Assembly (NCBI GenBank): GCA_963677085.2
Contig: CAXXFH010000003.1
Location: 744,001-808,000, forward strand
Origin: G963677085 sp963677085
Lineage (GTDB): Bacteria > Planctomycetota > Planctomycetia > Pirellulales > Thermoguttaceae
Direction: 5' to 3'
Length of the DNA stretch: 64,000 nucleotides
Made by a program: the position numbers and the translations under genes. Below, one piece after another: positions 26,359 to 34,754 of this stretch (positions are counted from its first letter, which is position 1; the number at the start of each line of letters is the position of its first letter). Below the pieces are notes generated by a model, which was not told where the DNA came from, searched no databases, and worked only from the letters and a program-made list of their open reading frames with translations.

Positions 26359-27087
26359 CTACCGGTATCGGCGCCAGGCAAGAAGGCAGATACCGCACAA
26401 GCCTAATAGTGTTAGAACACCTGTCGTCGGTTCCGGTACTGCCTCAAGAACAACGGCATTTAGGAATGGATTGTTGTAGTTTCCACCCGTTACGGTAACC
26501 ATGATATTACCGCCACCGTCGGTCGCCACGTCTTCGTACACCGTACCGCCAAGTTCGAGCGTGGCCGCATCCCAACGGTCGCCACGTACCAGGGTGCCGC
26601 CGACAGTTCCCGTCCCATTGGTGATCGAGAAGACCTCGGTTCTTGCCCGTGCATCTACACGACCATATAGTGAGTAAACGCGGACGTTGTAACTCAGCGA
26701 ATCGTCCAGACCCGCAAATGTCAGCATCAGTGTCGCTCCATCATCCACGGCGTACACGATGTCGTCCGCCGCTGCGACATAGAAGGGGTCGGCAACTGTG
26801 CCTGACCAGTTGCTCGAAGCACTGTCATCGACGAAACCGTTGCCCCCGGAAAACGCAAGTGACACGCCATCAACGACAGTACCGTCGCCAAACCGAATGA
26901 CGCTTCCGGCCGCAATTGTCGTGTTTGAGTTGATGATGTTATAGCCCGATGCCGAACCGCCTGCCGAAGCGAAGTCGACCGCGATGGCATCACCAGCGGT
27001 AATGATCGATGCAAACGCATTCGGTGCCATGCAGATCGCTGCGGCCGAGATCACTACGAACATGGTGTTTTTGAGTAGGGTGCTCAT
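26359..27087 (-). CDS. PEP-CTERM sorting domain protein
   Basis: A 242-residue exported protein: signal peptide MSTLLKNTMFVVISAAAICM ending NAFAS, and C-terminal VPEPTTGVLTLLGL, hydrophobic helix and basic WRRYR. The GAGAGGAG site is 5-9 bases before the ATG at 27087. The mature part is Gly/Asp/Thr-rich, with beta-sandwich-like repeats (VYSLYGRVDARARTEVFSIT, GTVYEDVATDGGGNIMVTVT). No enzyme motif is seen. It probably is a surface-attached binding protein made with the downstream aldolase and sialidase-like genes. Confidence 0.87.
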   Translation of the reverse strand: MSTLLKNTMFVVISAAAICMAPNAFASIITAGDAIAVDFASAGGSASGYNIINSNTTIAAGSVIRFGDGTVVDGVSLAFSGGNGFVDDSASSNWSGTVADPFYVAAADDIVYAVDDGATLMLTFAGLDDSLSYNVRVYSLYGRVDARARTEVFSITNGTGTVGGTLVRGDRWDAATLELGGTVYEDVATDGGGNIMVTVTGGNYNNPFLNAVVLEAVPEPTTGVLTLLGLCGICLLAWRRYR

Positions 27088-27133
27088 AAAACCGCTCCTC
27101 TCATGATAAAGGATGGTGTTGCCGATCCCACTA

Positions 27134-27240
27134 TTATTGATATTCGCAAAAGTAATGAATTGGCCACGCAACGGATTTTCCCGCGATCGCCGGTTTCCCG
27201 TTGGTCGCCCTCGCGTCACTACCTATGCGATGCTCAATAA
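27134..27240 (-). repeat. 105-bp palindromic repeat, copy D
   Basis: A 107-base copy in reverse orientation: TTATTG at 27134 and CAATAA at 27235-27240, core GAGGGCGACCAACGGGAA. The internal hairpin here is CCGGCGATCGCGG, less regular than in copies A and C. It starts 46 bases upstream of the PEP-CTERM start. Confidence 0.75.
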
Positions 27241-27579
27241 CTGACGTGATTCTTTTTCGCCTACTAGCTCAAAATGTCGGTTTACTGTGGAAAAGGCGAG
27301 TAAACAAGTGTCGTCTTTCACACGCTCTACGGCGCATTGTAGCGAGCGAATGTGCTTGATTGCAGTGAAACGGCCCTATTTGTTTTCATTCGCTTCGCGC
27401 AGCGCGCGATTCAGACTAGTCTTACTCCGCATGACAATCTCTCGTGGAAATTCCAGGCGACGGGGACCGAGATTGAGTATATATTGTAGTAAGGCGTTTT
27501 TTTCGCCTGCAACGCAATTTGGGTTCCGTGTCGTCATTCACCTACCGCAGCGCGCGGATTCACATATAGCGGGTATCTC
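27241..27579. promoter_or_regulatory. Space between PEP-CTERM gene and FCD-AraC regulator
   Basis: About 340 bases with no gene. An inverted repeat TTTACT (27281-27286) with AGTAAA (27299-27304) is a candidate regulator site. No clear promoter was identified. It is the divergent region between the regulator and the genes it probably controls. Confidence 0.35.
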
Positions 27580-28398
27580 ATGCCTGTCGAAACAGCAAAC
27601 CTTTCGCCCATGCGGGCCGTTACCGAAATGCGAGCTGTGATTGAAGGTTTTGCTGCGCGGTATGCCGCAATGCGTGTGGCAAGTGGAACGAAGCCTACGG
27701 AACTGCTGGCTACTTTTTCGGCTATGCAAAAGACGGCACAAGCGGCCGACTATGATGAGTTCATGCAAATTGACCGCCGGCTTCACCTGGCCATTGTCAA
27801 ACTGGCCGAGGTCCCGGGGCTTTCAGAAGTCTGGCTACACATTGCCCAACGCCAACGACGATTTCATGTGGAGTCGATCCGTGCCTGTTGGCCCGACCTA
27901 AACGTGTTGTTCGAGGCCCATCGAGCGTTGGTCGACGCCGTATGTTCTGCGAATGAAGTGGCAGCCGAAGATGCTTCCCGGGCGCATCTCGATGCCGTTT
28001 GGTACCGGTTGGCCGAACTCACGGGCGACCCATCACTACCCAACGATCCATTGGCCCGAGCATGCACCTACCTGATGTTTCATTTGCAGGAGCCAGTACG
28101 ACTCGAGTTTCTGGCCGAGTACGTAGCTAAGACTAGCCCTGGCCATCTTTCTCGGCTTTTTCGCCAAGAACACGGAATGAACTTCACAGAATACCTCCGC
28201 GACTTGAGAATGCGCAAAGCTGTAGCACTGCTATTGCGATCCCACCAACCGATCAAGCGAATTGCAGAGCAAGTGGGTTACCTGGATGGCTCTCGTTTTG
28301 CCCGGCACTTCGCTCAACATTTCGGCCTCACGCCGTTGGCCTATCGCAAACAATTCGGCCAAGCAAGTGACATTGAGCACCAAAGAATGGGCGAATGA
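27580..28398 (+). CDS. FCD-AraC hybrid transcriptional regulator
   Basis: A 272-residue protein. Residues 8-150 look like an FCD ligand-binding domain of GntR/FadR regulators: the metal-binding set D65 and H69 (QIDRRLHLAI), H114 (FEAHRALVDA) and H136 is present. The usual GntR winged helix is missing; instead residues 162-260 are an AraC-type helix-turn-helix pair (LEFLAEYVAKTSPGHLSRLF and IKRIAEQVGYLDGSRFARHF). The ATG at 27580 has only a weak ribosome binding site, and no upstream HTH was found in frame. FCD domains bind carboxylated ligands such as sugar acids, fitting the divergent aldolase and BASS genes, which it probably regulates. Confidence 0.82.
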   Translation: MPVETANLSPMRAVTEMRAVIEGFAARYAAMRVASGTKPTELLATFSAMQKTAQAADYDEFMQIDRRLHLAIVKLAEVPGLSEVWLHIAQRQRRFHVESIRACWPDLNVLFEAHRALVDAVCSANEVAAEDASRAHLDAVWYRLAELTGDPSLPNDPLARACTYLMFHLQEPVRLEFLAEYVAKTSPGHLSRLFRQEHGMNFTEYLRDLRMRKAVALLLRSHQPIKRIAEQVGYLDGSRFARHFAQHFGLTPLAYRKQFGQASDIEHQRMGE

Positions 28399-28518
28399 TT
28401 GTCAGGTTTGGCGGATATTGCTTTCGTTCCATCAGCAAAGGGAGCAACGAGCATTACAAAGCGCCTTGGCCGCTGGGATGCCAAACCTTACGCTGTGAGG
28501 TACTCTCGATGCGACGGA

Positions 28519-28623
28519 TTATTGGGGCCTGCATTGCTTGCGGAACGAGGGCGACCAACGGGAGCCCGGTTCGCGGGGACAAAACGTAACGAAATGTTCC
28601 ACAATTAACCTCGGAATCAATAG
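28519..28623 (+). repeat. 105-bp palindromic repeat, copy B
   Basis: A 105-base copy beginning TTATTG and ending CAATAG, core GAGGGCGACCAACGGGAGCC, inner GGAAC/GTTCC pair. Its right end overlaps the stop codon of the DUF1559 gene that ends at 28617, so the repeat supplies that stop codon. Confidence 0.78.
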
Positions 28624-29669
28624 AACTCGGAGCAGATGATTTCGCCACCGTTGATCGTAGCCATGCCCTGGTACGTGTCCCAAGCGATTGCCTCCGAGAC
28701 GAAGTGGACACTGCCATCGGCAAATGCCATGTTACAGCCGCCGGAGTGAAAACAGTTGACCTTCCAGGGGTCAAGGTCGATCTGCGAGTTGATCGGCTGG
28801 TCGAAAGCCACGAAACAACCAAGATTCATACCGCGGCTCAACAGGGGATCCCCGTCGAGCGGCGATCGTGCGAATGTTTCGGCCAACATGGCCGTATTCG
28901 AAGTCCCATCGCGGATTTGCGTCGTTTTGATTGCAGAATCGTTGTAAAACATGCCGTCGCCGCGGTGACAATGGTGGCTAGCGCCCGTTGTGCCGTCGGG
29001 ATGGATCGCGTTACCATTTTCCGATGTTCCCAACACGGCAAAGTAGTTGGAGATTCGCGACTTATTCTCCGGAATGCTGTTTTCCCCACTAGGTCCCCAA
29101 CCGTTAGTCAACTCGTGAAAGTTGTCCGTCGGACAGAAAAACAGTGGAAATTGCATCTGCATCACCTGCTGATTGTTTTCCGACGAGTATTGTGGTCGGG
29201 CTTCGAAGTCGAGTATGTCGTAGGCCGCCTGCTGGTCGATAAACGGAAAGACAAGGTTCATCCAACACCCAATCTGACCTTCCCACTGACAATGCTCCGC
29301 GCCCGACGAATAGCCGCTATAATTGGTGTTCCAGCTACCGCCATGGATTTCGGCTGGCGGATACGATCCCATCGCCTGTTCATAGGTCAACAACCCCAGG
29401 CCTAATTGCTTGAGGTTGTTTGTGCACTGCATTCGGCGGGCGGCTTCTCGCGCCGATTGTACTGCTGGCAACAACAGCCCGACTAACACCCCAATGATGG
29501 CAATTACAACCAAGAGCTCTACTAACGTAAAACCTTTAGACCGTGTACGAAAACAACATTGATGCCGCACATGAAGGCTGTCGATTCGTTTTCGGCCCAC
29601 GGCAACAGCGGTCATTACGTTGCGACAGTCGACCGTTTTGACGCTATGTGAGGCTTGTAGTCGCCACAT
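28617..29669 (-). CDS. DUF1559 protein with pilin-like N-terminus
   Basis: A 350-residue protein starting MWRLQASHSV with an AGGA site. The motif SKGFTLVELLVVIAIIGV, then GLLLPAVQSAREAARRMQC, is the pilin-like and DUF1559 signature; the C-terminus has MAFADGSVHFVSEAI. The 45 residues before the prepilin site are longer than usual, so a later start such as 29615 is possible but lacks a ribosome binding site. The stop lies inside a 105-bp palindromic repeat. A lipoprotein gene sits 15 bases upstream, a pairing also seen at 47746-49558. Confidence 0.9.
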   Translation of the reverse strand: MWRLQASHSVKTVDCRNVMTAVAVGRKRIDSLHVRHQCCFRTRSKGFTLVELLVVIAIIGVLVGLLLPAVQSAREAARRMQCTNNLKQLGLGLLTYEQAMGSYPPAEIHGGSWNTNYSGYSSGAEHCQWEGQIGCWMNLVFPFIDQQAAYDILDFEARPQYSSENNQQVMQMQFPLFFCPTDNFHELTNGWGPSGENSIPENKSRISNYFAVLGTSENGNAIHPDGTTGASHHCHRGDGMFYNDSAIKTTQIRDGTSNTAMLAETFARSPLDGDPLLSRGMNLGCFVAFDQPINSQIDLDPWKVNCFHSGGCNMAFADGSVHFVSEAIAWDTYQGMATINGGEIICSEFY

Positions 29670-29684
29670 CGTGGTAATCCTGTA

Positions 29685-30122
29685 TTACGGCTGCGAACTC
29701 AATTGTAGGTCGATCGTATTGGAACGATTGCCTTTAACTTCGGCAGTCAATCCAGAACGATGTGCTAAGTTGTATTTGTTCGGGATGATCGACTGCGGGT
29801 CGGGACGCTCGGATGTTGGCACCTCGGTGGAAATGACACGAATACGGTGGTGTCCGACGATTGCCCCGCGAACGCCAAGCGTGGAAATTGTGAATTGGCC
29901 ATTGCCCTCGATCTCGCCCGTACTTATTGGGCCTTCTGTTCCCTTGGAACCATCGGGAATCAGTTGCACTACACCGCGGGGTAGCGGCCGCCCATCAAGC
30001 GTTACAGTGCCCGAAGCATCGGCTAGCGGTGGCAACTCGGGCTGGTTTTTACAGCCCACGGCTCCCACGGCCAACATAGCTATTAACAGATTCTGTCCAA
30101 GGAATTGATTGGATGTTCGCAT
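29685..30122 (-). CDS. Lipoprotein with a carboxypeptidase-regulatory-like fold
   Basis: A 145-residue protein starting MRTSNQFLGQ. A hydrophobic segment ends in a lipobox-like AVGC (Cys about 24), so it is probably membrane-anchored. ASGTVTLDGRPLPRGVVQLI and HHRIRVISTE, with a central glycine-rich turn, resemble the small transthyretin-like/carboxypeptidase regulatory domains common in planctomycetes. It lies 15 bases upstream of a DUF1559 gene. Its function is unknown; it may bind the exported partner. Confidence 0.75.
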   Translation of the reverse strand: MRTSNQFLGQNLLIAMLAVGAVGCKNQPELPPLADASGTVTLDGRPLPRGVVQLIPDGSKGTEGPISTGEIEGNGQFTISTLGVRGAIVGHHRIRVISTEVPTSERPDPQSIIPNKYNLAHRSGLTAEVKGNRSNTIDLQLSSQP

Positions 30123-30411
30123 TGACGTATCCACGGATTCGCAGACAGGATTTAGGATAAGATCTGTGTGGCCGCAGGAATTGCTTCTCTGTTCGGTGCA
30201 GAAACATGTGAAGGCCAACGATTCCTGCCGCACATCGCTATCTTATGCTGTCGCTTACGGCAGCTCAACAAAACTTGCCAGCGCAGACCGGAAGCACGTA
30301 TTGCCGCGCGCGATACGACATATTGCCTGCGTTTCTCCCAAACTCCAACCAGCAATAATGTCAGTCGTTTGCCTGCGCATCGAATCAAATGGCAGACGAG
30401 AAAACGCTCCT

Positions 30412-30516
30412 TAATTGGATTCTGCACGGCAAATGAGCCAGGCCAACCAACGGGAGGCCGGTGATGACAGTATATCCGTTTGCACCAAGGCTCATTTTTG
30501 ATGCAAAGATCAATAA
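30412..30516 (+). repeat. 105-bp palindromic repeat, copy E (degenerate)
   Basis: A 105-base copy with the less perfect start TAATTG and end CAATAA. The core reads GGCCAACCAACGGGAGGCCGG, so the GAGGGCGACC part has drifted. It lies in the decay region and has no clear gene next to it. Confidence 0.6.
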
Positions 30517-30699
30517 GAGGCTTGGCATGCCGCGCAAATCAATCTGTTTCGTTGTCGCGTGCGGCCCCAGCATCGGTAAACCAAACCACGCAAGCCGAAG
30601 CACGCTTGGCACAGGCGAATTGATGATGTCGGCCGCCGGCCTAAGGAATGGAAGCGACCTCCAGCGGTGACGGCCTTGGCTCTCGGACTTGTACCACTT

Positions 30700-30846
30700 T
30701 CGGTGACTTGGCCGCGCTGGTTCTGTGACATCGATCCTTTTTGGCGACCAGTCCCGAAGGATGCGTGGCCTGACCTTCAGGTACTCGCCATACTTGGCCA
30801 ATCCCAATTCCGTCGCGTTGGCAATGAGAACCAACAACGGGTGCAT
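30700..30846 (-). pseudogene. N-terminal remnant of a transposase
   Basis: About 49 residues read MHPLLVLIANATELGLAKYG, then EYLKVRPRILRDWSPKRIDV, resembling the beginning of a planctomycete integrase-type transposase (LKVENRILR..LPKRI). After this the frame carries unrelated sequence. No catalytic part is found nearby. Confidence 0.55.
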
Positions 30847-31176
30847 GAGTCACTTCACCTTGATGCAATCCTCACAGTCGGCCGCGAAAACAACGGGTGA
30901 CGTTGAACTGTACCCCACCCAAAACGTCGGACCGTTTCGAGGAAACCTGTTTATCACTCCAATTGATCCACTACGATCTTTTTTTTAATAGCACGATCGC
31001 ACTTCCGTTCAGCAAACGGCGACGGAATCGCCAGTTCTCATAGGCGGTCCACGATAGTCACCGTATCCGAACGTTGCGTTTCGGGGCACCGTGTGGCGCC
31101 TCGTGACCAAGCGAGCCTTCCCTCTGGCGGGCGGAAAGGTGCGACGACCGGTTTGGGGCTTTGTCGGCACCCGCTC

Positions 31177-31275
31177 TTCTGCTCGCGTCGCATTTTGGGG
31201 CACGTCGAAAGACACGAAACATGCAGATTAGGCTTTGGAACTGAAGGGCTGGAGAAGGCGATCGACGATGTGTTA
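31177..31275 (+). repeat. Degenerate direct repeat, left copy
   Basis: TTCTGCTCGCG, then GTCGAAAGACACGAAA and a later GATGTGTT, are shared with 32066-32171. The two copies flank the broken winged-helix gene at 31432-32048. They are diverged by roughly a third of positions. Confidence 0.45.
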
Positions 31276-31431
31276 CAGTCCGGTGGTCGCCGTTGGGCCA
31301 CAGCAGAGTCTCTTTCGGTTTTACCTCTTGCTGTTACCAGCAACGAGGCGTATCACTTTGGACACCAGAATTATCGCCCAACGCAGCCGGCTTCCAGCCT
31401 GGGTGCAGAAACGCCAGTCCGGACGGCGGTC

Positions 31432-32048
31432 TTAACGCCACGGCCGTTCGAAGAGGGCGAACTGGTGTTTTATCCGACGCAGGTGGAACTGTGCGGCGTG
31501 AAGATCTGCGACGACGAGGCCTGTGGCGTGATTCGGCCCTACTTGAGCAGGCCCGCGCCCGGCGACGTGCCTACAGCGGCGAGGAACTGGCCGAGGTGGT
31601 CGGTGACGAGGGCGGGGCCACGGCCATCGCCGGGGCGATCCGCAATTTCCGCAACCGGGCAAAACGGGCCCTACTCGTCGAAGCGAGTATTTCGATCGAT
31701 CCGAGCACCGACCTGATCCTCATAGCTATCGGTTTTCGGAAAAGACCGTCGTGGTGAATCGTCCGGCGCTGGTTGGGGTGGACGAGCAGGGAGGCAGTGA
31801 CGAGGAAGTTGTTCTGCGGCGAAGGAATCCGTTGGAGTTCGATGAAACCGATAATGACGTGGCCAGCGAAGATCCCCGCGGGCGTTGGATCCTTGCCGAA
31901 CTGAAGAAGCACGGCTGGCTTCGTAAGTGCCAGGGGACGCACCGGCTGGAGCGATGCCACGGTACGCCGCGTGCTGGCAAGACTTCGCGACGAAGGGCGG
32001 ATTGTGTTTGAGGGGAGTGCGCGGAGCGGGTATTGGCGGTTGGTGTAG
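31432..32048 (+). pseudogene. Broken winged-helix/response-domain-like gene with three frameshifts
   Basis: Four consecutive segments in shifting frames look like one ancestral protein: FEEGELVFYPTQVELCGVKI (about 31440-31510), YSGEELAEVVGDEGGATAIA (about 31567-31690), SYRFSEKTVVVNRPA onward to WILAELKKHGWL (31726-31920), and DATVRRVLARLRDEGRIVFE ending GYWRLV and stop (31955-32048). They recall a planctomycete family with a DNA-binding winged-helix end and a middle part AIRNFRNRAK. It has no single open frame and is surely not functional as read. Confidence 0.6.
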
Positions 32049-32065
32049 GACGAAAGTGCCACGCT

Positions 32066-32171
32066 TTCTGCTCGCGCCGTATCCCTTGGACGCGTCGAAA
32101 GATAGGAAATGTGCGAATCGGGTTTCGGGACGGAGGCGGGCCCTCCAGCGTTGGATGGCAGCGATGTGTTC
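32066..32171 (+). repeat. Degenerate direct repeat, right copy
   Basis: Matches 31177-31275 through TTCTGCTCGCG, GTCGAAAGATAGGAAA and GATGTGTT. It starts 17 bases after the end of the broken gene. Confidence 0.45.
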
Positions 32172-32306
32172 GTTGTCAAGCGGAAGAAATGTTGTGCTCG
32201 ACGTACGTTTGTAAGTGCAATGGTTGATGCTTGGGGTTCGGTTGAAGGTTCTGACCCTTCTGACCTTGGGCGTGGACGGTTGTAGTTTGGCGCCCACCAG
32301 TGGGGA

Positions 32307-34742
32307 TTAACATTTGCCGACCACGAGGCTGGCGGTCGAGGCGATGAGGATTTGCGTTGCCAGCCCCAGGGGCATTCCCCAGAGGAAACTGATGCCGGGT
32401 GTGCCAGTGATATCTTGCCAGAAGTTGATGGCGACCAGTACCGCGAGGCCGGCAAACGCACCGAGGATGGTTCCCGCGGTGGTGGCCCAGCGGACGAACA
32501 TCGCCATGAAGAACAGGCCGAACAGCGGCACTGTCAACAGGTTGATGACCTTATAGCTGACCTCAAAGAGGTTACCTTGGACTACCCCCACCCCGCAACT
32601 GAAGCCGACGACAATCACTCCCACCGCAACCGACACGTACTTCGCCAGTCGGATGTGATCGACTTCGGTCTGTGCGGTTGTGGCTTGCCCGAGCGGGCGT
32701 CGACGGAAACGGTCGATGAAGTCGGCGATTAGCACGGAGCAGGAGGAGTTGATGCCGGAGGACAGGCTCGACATGGCCGCCGCCAGCAATCCGGCTACCA
32801 CCAGTCCACTGACGCCGGGCGGCAGGGCCAGGGCGATGAAACGAGGGAACAGACTGTCGGCGTTGGCCAACATGGACTGGCCGTCGGCGATCATGTGGGG
32901 ATTCAAACGGAAGTAGGCCAGCAGGGCGAAGCCAACGCCGACGAGCATCAGTTGCACCAGCGTGTTGGCCACAAGCGAGGTGGCCAGGACACGTCGGGCA
33001 GCACGAGCGTCTCGCGTGGCCAAGTAACGTTGAATGGCCATCTGATCGGAACCGGCCGTGCAGATCCACCAGGTCAACGTCGCCACCAGCGCCAGCAGGA
33101 ACGTCATCCGGGTGGAGGTGCCCGAGCCGAAACCGAACTCCGGCGTGGGCCAATGCGCCGGCCAACTGGAAGGCCACCAACCACTGATGCCGCCAGTCTT
33201 GATACTGACCAGCACAATCGTTATCAGCGCGGCGCCGAAGAGCACCACTGTTTGGACCACGTCGGTCAGCACGACGGCTCGTAGACCGCCCATCGAGGTG
33301 TACACAAGCGTGATGGCGCCCAACGCCATGCACAGATAGGGTGTTGCGGAGTGCTGCCAACCCAACAGTGGCACCAAGACGGTATCGCTCGTAGCGTAAA
33401 CAATCACGGCCATCCAGGCCAGTCGCATCGTGAGAAAGAAGCTCGAACCCAGCATGCGCACAGAAAGCCCCAGCCGCGTCTCTAGCAGTTCGTAGGCACT
33501 AGTGATTGGCAAACGCATGATGAAGGGGATCAACAGCCAGCCTGCGATCACGTAGACCAATGGAAAGGCGGCGAGCATGCCGAGGACCATGGGCCCGAAT
33601 CGGATTACCTCGCCCGGCAAGGAAAGATAGGTGACGGTGCTGAGCAACGTTGCGAACAGCGAAAGTCCCAATGTCACCGGGTTCATGTTTCGCCCGCCGA
33701 GCAGGTAATCGTCCGTAGTGGTCGTACGGCGTGCGTAGTACCATCCGACGGCGATCATTCCCAGCATGTAGCCGCCGATGACGAGCCAATCGAGCATGAC
33801 GAGCGAGTGTGTCCGACGCCGTTCGAGTCGCAAGATAGCGTAGGCCGCGGCCGAACGGACGTCGGCGTCGCTGCTGTCCAACGCCCGAACCAGCAATCGC
33901 AGGTCGGCGTCCGTGGCGCAATCGCCGAGTACCTCAAGGGCTTGGTACTGCGCGGCGAAGCCGCCGGATTGAGCGAGGTCGATCAACAGGTTCTTCATTG
34001 CGGCGCTGCCCTTTTCGGGACAATGCACCGCGCTGGCGGCGACGAGATGAACACGCGCCGGAGAGTCTGTCGGTTCATCGCGAAATGCCGCGCGGAGCTT
34101 TTCACATGTGGCAGCCGACACGTGAGGCAGCTTCCGCAAGGCGTAGGCTGCGCACACCCGGGTGCGCTGGTTGTCCGAGGCAAGCAAGTCGGCAAGCCGA
34201 TGTTCGGCGTTTTTGTCGCCCGAGTTGACCAACACGGCCAGCGCGAAGGACGCCAGGGGGCCGTTTTCCGATCGTGCGGCTTTTTCAAACGCCGCTTTCT
34301 CTTGCTTGGCAGCCTTATAGCCGAGTTTCGCCAACGTTTCGGCAGCATGGACTCGATCAGGGGAATTGGGATCGAGAAAGACGGCGACGATCTTCTGACG
34401 CCACTTCGAACGCCTGTCGTCGTGGGTTGAACGCGTTAAGACGCGCCAGATGCCGATTCGGTACTCCGCCTCCTCGGAGAACTGCTCCAATTGTTGGGCA
34501 AAAACGTTGGCCACGTCCTGCGGATAGTCCAGGGCAAGAAGATATTCTGCGGCGTGAACCTTCTGCCAGCGTGATTGTTGCTTCAGAGCATTGCGTAAAA
34601 CGTCCACCGCCTGTTGACGCAGCTCCGCCGACATGACCGCGACATGCTCATCCTTCGCCCACGCGCATCGTTGGCCGACGTGAAGCAGTGACCAGGCAGC
34701 GATGGCGAGCAGGCAAATCATCAGGCTGCGATTGTCGTGCAT
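32307..34742 (-). CDS. HEAT-repeat domain fused to a sodium:solute symporter
   Basis: An 811-residue protein with ATG 34742 and AGGAAG before it. Residues 1-29 are a signal peptide (ending CAWAK). Residues about 37-305 are helical repeats of HEAT type (RVHAAETLAKLGYKAAKQE, RTRVCAAYALRKLPHV, DVRSAAAYAILRLERR). Residues about 313-811 are a complete SSS/SLC5 symporter, with the family motif TTDDYLLGGRNMNPVTLGLS and about 13 membrane segments. The HEAT part would face outward. I know no standard example of this fusion; it may dock extracellular glycan-capture proteins or sense ligand. The stop is followed by the decay region; the Gfo/Idh gene ends 12 bases upstream, so it is the last gene of the operon. 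Confidence 0.88.
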   Translation of the reverse strand: MHDNRSLMICLLAIAAWSLLHVGQRCAWAKDEHVAVMSAELRQQAVDVLRNALKQQSRWQKVHAAEYLLALDYPQDVANVFAQQLEQFSEEAEYRIGIWRVLTRSTHDDRRSKWRQKIVAVFLDPNSPDRVHAAETLAKLGYKAAKQEKAAFEKAARSENGPLASFALAVLVNSGDKNAEHRLADLLASDNQRTRVCAAYALRKLPHVSAATCEKLRAAFRDEPTDSPARVHLVAASAVHCPEKGSAAMKNLLIDLAQSGGFAAQYQALEVLGDCATDADLRLLVRALDSSDADVRSAAAYAILRLERRRTHSLVMLDWLVIGGYMLGMIAVGWYYARRTTTTDDYLLGGRNMNPVTLGLSLFATLLSTVTYLSLPGEVIRFGPMVLGMLAAFPLVYVIAGWLLIPFIMRLPITSAYELLETRLGLSVRMLGSSFFLTMRLAWMAVIVYATSDTVLVPLLGWQHSATPYLCMALGAITLVYTSMGGLRAVVLTDVVQTVVLFGAALITIVLVSIKTGGISGWWPSSWPAHWPTPEFGFGSGTSTRMTFLLALVATLTWWICTAGSDQMAIQRYLATRDARAARRVLATSLVANTLVQLMLVGVGFALLAYFRLNPHMIADGQSMLANADSLFPRFIALALPPGVSGLVVAGLLAAAMSSLSSGINSSCSVLIADFIDRFRRRPLGQATTAQTEVDHIRLAKYVSVAVGVIVVGFSCGVGVVQGNLFEVSYKVINLLTVPLFGLFFMAMFVRWATTAGTILGAFAGLAVLVAINFWQDITGTPGISFLWGMPLGLATQILIASTASLVVGKC

Positions 34743-34754
34743 GGATTCACTTCC

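Noticed and set aside
31177..32171. Integron-type attC sites flanking a cassette
   Set aside because: The repeats lack a convincing inverted core, and no integron integrase was seen nearby.
31571..32461. A 296-residue minus-strand frame in the decay zone
   Set aside because: Composition is Ser/Arg/Pro-rich with no domain, and it runs antisense across the winged-helix pseudogene and the symporter gene end.
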